A stretch of DNA of 10,667 nt, from positions 1 to 10,667 of the forward strand of contig DAOWNU010000027.1 of NCBI GenBank assembly GCA_030642425.1, in the 5' to 3' direction. The DNA is from a bacterium. GTDB lineage: Bacteria > UBP14 > UBA6098. Under the pieces are notes generated by a model. The model saw only the letters and a program-made list of their open reading frames with translations, was not told where the DNA came from and made no database searches. A program made the translations under genes and the position numbers. Positions 7,501 through 10,667 of the stretch are shown in pieces (the first letter of the stretch is position 1; each line of letters begins with the position of its first letter).

Positions 7501-7507
7501 ATATTCT
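7480..7507 (+). promoter_or_regulatory. Candidate promoter for smg-rhomboid
   Basis: TTGACT (7480-7485) and TATTCT (7502-7507) are 16 bp apart. The expected start is at about 7514, only a few bases before the ATG at 7517, and no purine-rich ribosome-binding site lies upstream of that ATG. If real, the message would be leaderless or nearly so. The site is nested in the preceding terminator-like hairpin. Confidence 0.4.
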
Positions 7508-7516
7508 ACCTTTCGT

Positions 7517-7957
7517 ATGGAAAACAGAATGCTAAATATTGTTGTAGAACTGGTCGAGAAACACTACCGGGAAGGGGTTTCCCTCGGTGACGGCGAGGCC
7601 TTCCACACGGAACTTGCCGGCAAGGGCTACACTCCGGAGGAGATCGACAGAGCGCTTTCATGGATTGCGCGAAAATTCAAGGCCCCGCGAAGCGGCTCTC
7701 TCCGAATTTTCTCCCCTTTCGAGAAATCCGAACTCACCACCGACGGTCACGGCGTGCTTCTCAAGCTGCGCAATCTTGGCCTTTTATCCGACGAACATAT
7801 CGAATTGATAATGGCGCGTTCCATATTGCTCGGCGAAGGCCCTATCGATGCCGAGGGGATACGTTCGATAGCGACGGTTCTTCTTTTCGACCTGAAAGAG
7901 GGCAGCAGCGGTTTCTCTCTTTATATCGACACCGGCACCGACCAGATTGTGAACTGA
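7517..7957 (+). CDS. smg: Smg family protein (DUF494)
   Basis: This 146-aa protein matches the Smg/DUF494 layout: an N-terminal helical part (LNIVVELVEKHYREG, GYTPEEIDRALSWIARKF, about 6-54), the central RIFSPFEKSEL block (about 63-73, corresponding to RIYTPEE in E. coli Smg), then GHGVLLKLRNLGLLSDEHIELIMARS and IDAEGIRSIATVLLFD near the C-terminus. The E. coli member is a small protein encoded near dprA and topA; its biochemical function is unknown. Here topA and dprA are not adjacent; a rhomboid gene follows through a TGATG stop-start overlap. The ATG at 7517 lacks a clear ribosome-binding site; the in-frame ATG at 7529 has a weak GGAAA before it and is the alternative start. The family call rests on pattern similarity and is fairly good. 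Confidence 0.75.
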   Translation: MENRMLNIVVELVEKHYREGVSLGDGEAFHTELAGKGYTPEEIDRALSWIARKFKAPRSGSLRIFSPFEKSELTTDGHGVLLKLRNLGLLSDEHIELIMARSILLGEGPIDAEGIRSIATVLLFDLKEGSSGFSLYIDTGTDQIVN

Positions 7958-8733
7958 TGCGCGGCCACGGCAACCCCAGATGGTCTTCGGGAGGATACGG
8001 CCCGCCGCCAACAGGCCCGGGAGTTTTGGGCCTCATTGTCGTCTCGGTCGTTTTCTTTGTTATGCAAAGATTCGCCCCCGGCTTCACCCGCGCTCTCGCT
8101 CTCGACCCGCGCGTGGCTTTGCCGCAGTTAAAGCTATATCAGCTTGTTACTTACATCTTCCTTCACGGGGGCACGTTCCACCTTTTCATTAACCTATTCG
8201 TGCTCTACATGTTCGGGCGGGAGCTCGAGGCCCGATGGGGAACGGGCAAATTTCTCCTGTATTATTTCGTGAGCGGAATCGGGGCGGGTTTAATAACCGC
8301 GCTTTTCTCGCACTATCCGGTGGTGGGGGCAAGCGGCGCGATATACGGCCTTTTGCTGGCCTACGGCGTCCTTTTCCCGAATCGATATATCCTCATCTGG
8401 TTTATTATTCCCATGAAGGCGAAATATCTTGTTGTCCTTTTTGCGGTTATGGAGTTTTTCGCCACGATGAGCGGCGGCGGCGACGGTATCTCACATATCA
8501 GTCACCTTGGCGGCATGGTTTTCGGGGGGATTCTCCTCGCGATATGGCATCTGACTAAATCGACGAAGAAAAGAAGTCAATCCGCATATATCCACGATCT
8601 TACGGGTGGGCCGATGAGCACGGCAAATATCGACAGAATACTCGATAAAGTTCTTCGGGAAGGCGTGGAGTCGCTGACCAAAGACGAGCGCCGGATTCTT
8701 GTCCGGGCCGGAAAATTCTACGAAAAAAAATAG
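7957..8733 (+). CDS. Rhomboid family intramembrane serine protease
   Basis: This 258-aa inner-membrane protein cleaves transmembrane segments of other membrane proteins. After a short Gly/Pro-rich N-terminus there are about six hydrophobic segments from residue 21 to about 198. The catalytic features are all present: HLFIN with His75 and Asn79 (oxyanion-hole motif HxxxN), GASGAIYG with the nucleophile Ser126, and ISHLGG with the base His183. Asn79 to Ser126 is 47 residues, as in E. coli GlpG. The cytosolic tail (about 222-258, IDRILDKVLREGVESLTKDERRILVRAGKFYEKK split around residue 240) resembles the C-terminal helical module seen in rhomboids of Bacteroidota relatives. The ATG overlaps the smg stop (TGATG) and has no strong ribosome-binding site of its own, so translation is probably coupled. 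The substrate is unknown. No specific gene name is assigned. Confidence 0.92.
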   Translation: MRGHGNPRWSSGGYGPPPTGPGVLGLIVVSVVFFVMQRFAPGFTRALALDPRVALPQLKLYQLVTYIFLHGGTFHLFINLFVLYMFGRELEARWGTGKFLLYYFVSGIGAGLITALFSHYPVVGASGAIYGLLLAYGVLFPNRYILIWFIIPMKAKYLVVLFAVMEFFATMSGGGDGISHISHLGGMVFGGILLAIWHLTKSTKKRSQSAYIHDLTGGPMSTANIDRILDKVLREGVESLTKDERRILVRAGKFYEKK

Positions 8734-8760
8734 GCATCCAGAGAATAATTTGTGTTTCCC

Positions 8761-8805
8761 GTGCCGATGCTGTCGATTGTCAATGATGAATGAGGTTTTC
8801 GGCAC
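8761..8805. other. Hairpin downstream of the rhomboid gene
   Basis: GTGCCGA (8761-8767) pairs exactly with TCGGCAC (8799-8805) around a 31-nt loop, 28 bp after the rhomboid stop. No T-run follows, so it is not a classical terminator; it may stabilise the mRNA 3' end. The surrounding stretch 8734-8877 shows no gene. Confidence 0.4.
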
Positions 8806-8877
8806 ATCGTTTGACTATTACGGCGCAATTATCTTTTTCAAATCCAAATTATTTTATTTTCCCCGGCTTTTTCTCCC

Positions 8878-9108
8878 GTTATCGGGTTCATCCACGCCGT
8901 TACCATGTCTATTTGCACCGTTACCGGGTTCATTTGCACCGTTACAATATCTATCCACGCCGTTACCGGGTTCATTTCTCCCGTTACCACATCCATCGAG
9001 CGCGTTACCATGTCCGTCTCTTCCGTTACCATGCCCATCTCTCTCGTTACCGGGTCCGTCTCTTCCGTTACCATGCCCATCGAGCGCGTTACCGGGTTCA
9101 TCTCTTCG
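8878..9108 (-). repeat. 21-bp tandem array, left arm (11 units, GTTACC on + strand)
   Basis: The hexamer GTTACC recurs every 21 bp exactly, at 8899, 8920, 8962, 8983, 9004, 9025, 9046, 9067 and 9088, with variants GTTATC at 8878 and GTTACA at 8941. The 15-bp spacers vary but keep a theme: they begin GGG or ATG/ACA, then mostly YYCAT or YYCGT, and end in pyrimidine-rich CC or GC. Units with GGG and units with ATG-like starts partly alternate, giving a 42-bp higher-order pattern at the left end. Because 21 is a multiple of three, long open frames appear on both strands; none has a ribosome-binding site or a sensible start. The hexamer is the reverse complement of that in the right arm, so the two arms face each other. 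Confidence 0.95.
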
Positions 9109-9120
9109 CTCTTTGCCGAT

Positions 9121-9372
9121 GGTAACGGGCGAGATACTGTCGGTAACGGCCGAGATACTATTGGTAACGGGCACGATAGTGTCGGTAACCGCGTATATGG
9201 GGTTGGTAACGGCGTATTTGGCCTTGGTAACGGGCGCGATAGCGTTGGTAACCGTGTATTTGGCGTCGGTAACCGCGTAAATGCTATTGGTAACGGCGTG
9301 TTTATTGTCGGCAACGGCGTATTTGGCGTTGGTAACGATGTAAATGCTATTGGTAACGGCGTGTTTGGTAAT
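9121..9372 (+). repeat. 21-bp tandem array, right arm (12 units, GGTAAC on + strand)
   Basis: GGTAAC recurs at 9121, 9142, 9163, 9184, 9205, 9226, 9247, 9268, 9289, 9331 and 9352, with GGCAAC at 9310, always 21 bp apart. The base before the hexamer is T or C and the one before that is T in nearly every unit, so the core is close to TYGGTAACSG. Two spacer classes alternate irregularly: one with GAGATA/CGATAG (units 1-3 and 6), whose reverse complement resembles left-arm spacers (ATCTC), and one with GTATTTGG or GTAAATGC (units 4, 5, 7-12). A 12-bp stretch (9109-9120), following the last left-arm unit, separates the arms. The array decays at GGTAAT (9367) and is followed by an intrinsic terminator. 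Confidence 0.95.
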
Positions 9373-9377
9373 GTTTT

Positions 9378-9421
9378 GGGCTATTTCAAATACACGACGT
9401 AGAGCGTCGCCCTTTTTTTTT
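9378..9421 (+). terminator. Intrinsic terminator after the repeat array
   Basis: CGACG (9395-9399) pairs with CGTCG (9405-9409) around TAGAG, and GGGC (9378-9381) can alternatively close the base with GCCC (9409-9412), directly followed by nine T residues (9413-9421). The T-run makes this a good + strand terminator. It would end any transcript that reads from the rhomboid gene through the whole array, or a separate RNA made from the array. Confidence 0.7.
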
Positions 9422-9447
9422 GCTTCTTCGGATATATGTGGAAAGAG

Positions 9448-9948
9448 TTAAAACCATTTCGCATCCCGAATGTGATTGAAATTTACAACGTCTATTTTTT
9501 TAGAGGTGCAAATACTTGCCAGTTGCAAATCGGCTGTAAATAGGACACAGTCGTTTTCTTCGCAAATTTTCATCATCGATACATCGGTGAAACCAAGGGC
9601 AGGCAGATAATTCTCATCGACCATAACATCTTTGGGGATGTGGACCTCGAACTGCACTTTCAGGATTTTTTCGATGGAGGAATAAAATTTGCGCATAACC
9701 TTGCTTCCGAGCCTGTCAGCATGATTTGAGAATTCGGCAAGCACCTGAGGGCTAACATAAAGCGGGCTGTATTGGGCTGCGATACCGGCGACTATTCTGA
9801 AATCTTCAATCGAGTAATTAGTCGTAATTCTACTGTTTTCGACCAACTGTGGCCTGTAAATACCAACGCATAAAAGAAGCAATAATTCAGTATCGAGTAG
9901 AATACCCTTTCTCTTACATTTTGCGATAATATTTTCCCAGTATCCCAT
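9448..9948 (-). CDS. PIN-domain ribonuclease, probable toxin
   Basis: The 166-aa protein has a PIN-like fold by its spaced acidic residues: ILLDTE with Asp19, VLAEFSNH with Glu72, GFTDVSMM with Asp122 and LFTADLQLA with Asp140. These are the metal-binding quartet of PIN nucleases, most of which cleave RNA; many are VapC-type toxins. It is somewhat longer than a typical VapC (about 130-140 aa). The ATG at 9948 was chosen because it begins one base after the stop of the upstream 91-aa gene, a classic coupled toxin-antitoxin arrangement; an in-frame TTG at 9966 inside that gene is the alternative. The base composition is more AT-rich than the housekeeping genes to the left, which suggests a horizontally acquired module. 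The target RNA is unknown. Confidence 0.75.
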   Translation of the reverse strand: MGYWENIIAKCKRKGILLDTELLLLLCVGIYRPQLVENSRITTNYSIEDFRIVAGIAAQYSPLYVSPQVLAEFSNHADRLGSKVMRKFYSSIEKILKVQFEVHIPKDVMVDENYLPALGFTDVSMMKICEENDCVLFTADLQLASICTSKKIDVVNFNHIRDAKWF

Positions 9949-9949
9949 A

Positions 9950-10225
9950 TCACATTGTATGTTCAAGCTCTCTTATTTTCATATCGACCACCTTGCCGTC
10001 AGGGTCATTCTGGATTTTGAATTTTTTGTAGACTCTCTCTCCCGTATGTGTTCCGATCAATTGTTCCAGTGTAGTATGTCCCTGCATATAGTAGCTGAGC
10101 GTTATATACCAGAAATTTTCTTTTTCATCCAGCCCCACCTCTTCCAGCCTTATTGCGTCAACCTCGTCTCCGAGTAACTCAATCAGGAAACCCTTTGCTT
10201 TCCGTGCCGCTTCTTTTGCTTTCAT
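9950..10225 (-). CDS. Uncharacterised 91-aa protein, possible antitoxin partner of the PIN protein
   Basis: I cannot name a family for this 91-aa protein with confidence. It starts with a basic amphipathic helix (MKAKEAARKAKGFLIELLG), followed by an acidic segment (DEVDAIRLEEVGLDEKENFW) and alternating hydrophobic stretches (WYITLSYYM, ERVYKKFKIQ, GKVVDMKIREL) typical of a small alpha-plus-beta fold. It has no visible DNA-binding helix-turn-helix or ribbon-helix-helix. GGAG lies 8 nt before the ATG. The PIN-nuclease gene begins one base after its TGA, so the two are coupled. Position, size and neighbour suggest an antitoxin or a partner that modulates the nuclease; this is inference. Transcription may start in the 92-bp gap to hicA, where a weak TTGCGC-N17-CATATT pair can be read on the minus strand (10305-10277). 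Confidence 0.7.
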   Translation of the reverse strand: MKAKEAARKAKGFLIELLGDEVDAIRLEEVGLDEKENFWYITLSYYMQGHTTLEQLIGTHTGERVYKKFKIQNDPDGKVVDMKIRELEHTM

Positions 10226-10298
10226 GTTATCACTCCAAGTTTTATTTCCCTCATTAAAGCGTTCTCCGTCGCCCTAAATATGCTCCATCTTTGTTGTC

Positions 10299-10314
10299 GG
10301 CGCAAGTGTGCGCC
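10299..10314. other. Short GC hairpin between hicA and the 91-aa gene
   Basis: GGCGCA (10299-10304) and TGCGCC (10309-10314) form a perfect 6-bp stem with a 4-nt loop in the 92-bp intergenic gap. No T-run follows in the hicA reading direction, so termination of hicBA here is uncertain; it overlaps the weak -35 candidate for the downstream gene pair and could be an operator. Confidence 0.45.
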
Positions 10315-10317
10315 TTC

Positions 10318-10494
10318 TCAATCTTTCAACATTTTGATTATATGACGGGCCAAATACTCCTTTATTTCTATATGGCGCGGAACGGGCTGCGATACTCTCG
10401 TCCCGGGGTTTTGATACCAGTCGTGCTTTGCACCGTGCCGAATCAGCAGACAACCCATCTTTTCGAGCGTCCGTATCAATTCCCTTCTTTTCAT
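10318..10494 (-). CDS. hicA: HicA-type mRNA interferase toxin
   Basis: HicA is a small toxin with a double-stranded-RNA-binding-like fold that cleaves mRNA and blocks growth unless bound by HicB. The 58-aa product starts MKRRELIRTLEKMGC and carries RHGAKHDWYQNP with the catalytic His24 at the family's usual position, then VPRHIEIKEYLARHI, the conserved PxH-x-E-I segment. The length is typical. The ATG at 10494 overlaps the hicB stop by 4 nt (ATGA), which fixes the start; an upstream in-frame start would read into hicB. The order antitoxin-then-toxin matches many hicBA operons. Confidence 0.92.
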   Translation of the reverse strand: MKRRELIRTLEKMGCLLIRHGAKHDWYQNPGTRVSQPVPRHIEIKEYLARHIIKMLKD

Positions 10495-10667
10495 GCTACT
10501 TCTAATTCGGCGACTTTTCGGACACAAGGGATGTTTCCGCGTGTCAGTTCATCGTAAATGTCTTTTAGGTTATTTCCCAGTTCTTCGAGGGTTTTGCCCT
10601 GGGTAATGTAATCGGGGTAATCTTCGAGATATCCCAGCCACATATCGCCGTCTTGCCAGTATATATA
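10491..10667 (-). CDS. hicB: HicB antitoxin, C-terminal 58 residues (cut by window edge)
   Basis: The open frame enters from the right edge reading YIYWQDGDMWLGYL, then EDYPDYITQGKTLEELGNN and LKDIYDELTRGNIP, ending VRKVAELEVA. This is the HicB RNase-H-like fold with the conserved W-x-G-Y-L, D-Y-x-T-Q-G and T-L-E-E-L elements. HicB neutralises HicA by direct binding. Only a few N-terminal residues appear to be missing. HicB forms with or without a C-terminal DNA-binding domain exist; this one stops right after the core, so autoregulation may need another factor. The stop overlaps the hicA ATG by 4 nt. Confidence 0.9.
   Translation of the reverse strand, partial: YIYWQDGDMWLGYLEDYPDYITQGKTLEELGNNLKDIYDELTRGNIPCVRKVAELEVA

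Noticed and set aside
8761..8805. Rho-independent terminator for the rhomboid gene
   Set aside because: The 7-bp stem has a 31-nt loop and no following T-run; kept only as a generic hairpin.
8878..9372. CRISPR array
   Set aside because: The period is 21 bp with only a 6-8 bp constant core, spacers resemble each other, orientation flips in the middle, and no cas gene is present.
8838..9402. Heptapeptide-repeat protein genes on either strand
   Set aside because: Open frames follow from a 21-bp period without stops; starts lie inside the array, no ribosome-binding sites are visible, the peptide pattern changes completely at the orientation switch, and the core is conserved at all codon positions.
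9949..9966. TTG start at 9966 for the PIN gene
   Set aside because: It would overlap the upstream gene and adds six residues with no family support; ATG at 9948 fits a stop-start coupled pair.

Overview
The window looks like chromosomal DNA from an uncultured Gram-negative-type bacterium, most likely of the Fibrobacterota-Chlorobiota-Bacteroidota (FCB) superphylum or a nearby candidate phylum. The pointers are a secreted protein ending in a type IX secretion-like C-terminal domain, a rhomboid protease with a C-terminal tail of the kind common in Bacteroidota relatives, and a DivIVA-domain protein next to proteostasis genes. This placement is inference; there is no rRNA gene or other decisive marker.

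Positions 1-5802 form a divergent proteostasis locus. Reading leftward are a DivIVA-like coiled-coil protein, a purine nucleoside phosphorylase, a small heat-shock protein and the start of the Lon protease gene; the last three are tightly packed, and hsp20 and lon share one base. Reading rightward is clpB, the Hsp100 disaggregase, which as written carries a one-base frameshift just before its first Walker A motif. Hsp20 (holdase), ClpB (disaggregase) and Lon (protease) are complementary arms of one quality-control system. A long imperfect hairpin lies between divIVA and the phosphorylase gene.

Positions 5955-8733 hold rightward housekeeping genes: a secreted cysteine-rich protein with a sorting-type C-terminus; coaE (last step of CoA synthesis) behind a perfect-consensus promoter and a 5'-terminal hairpin that includes part of the ribosome-binding site; then an smg (DUF494) gene coupled by a TGATG overlap to a rhomboid protease gene.

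Positions 8734-9447 are an intergenic region dominated by the most unusual object in the window: two arrays of 21-bp repeats in opposite orientation (11 units of GTTACC-plus-spacer, then 12 units of GGTAAC-plus-spacer). The hexamer is almost invariant and in strict 21-bp phase while the 15-bp spacers drift. An intrinsic terminator closes the region on the + strand. The pattern looks like DNA- or RNA-level function rather than coding.

Positions 9448-10667 are a leftward defence/toxin-antitoxin patch: hicB (cut by the window edge) overlapping hicA, then an uncharacterised 91-aa protein directly followed by a PIN-domain nuclease, probably a second toxin-antitoxin-like pair.
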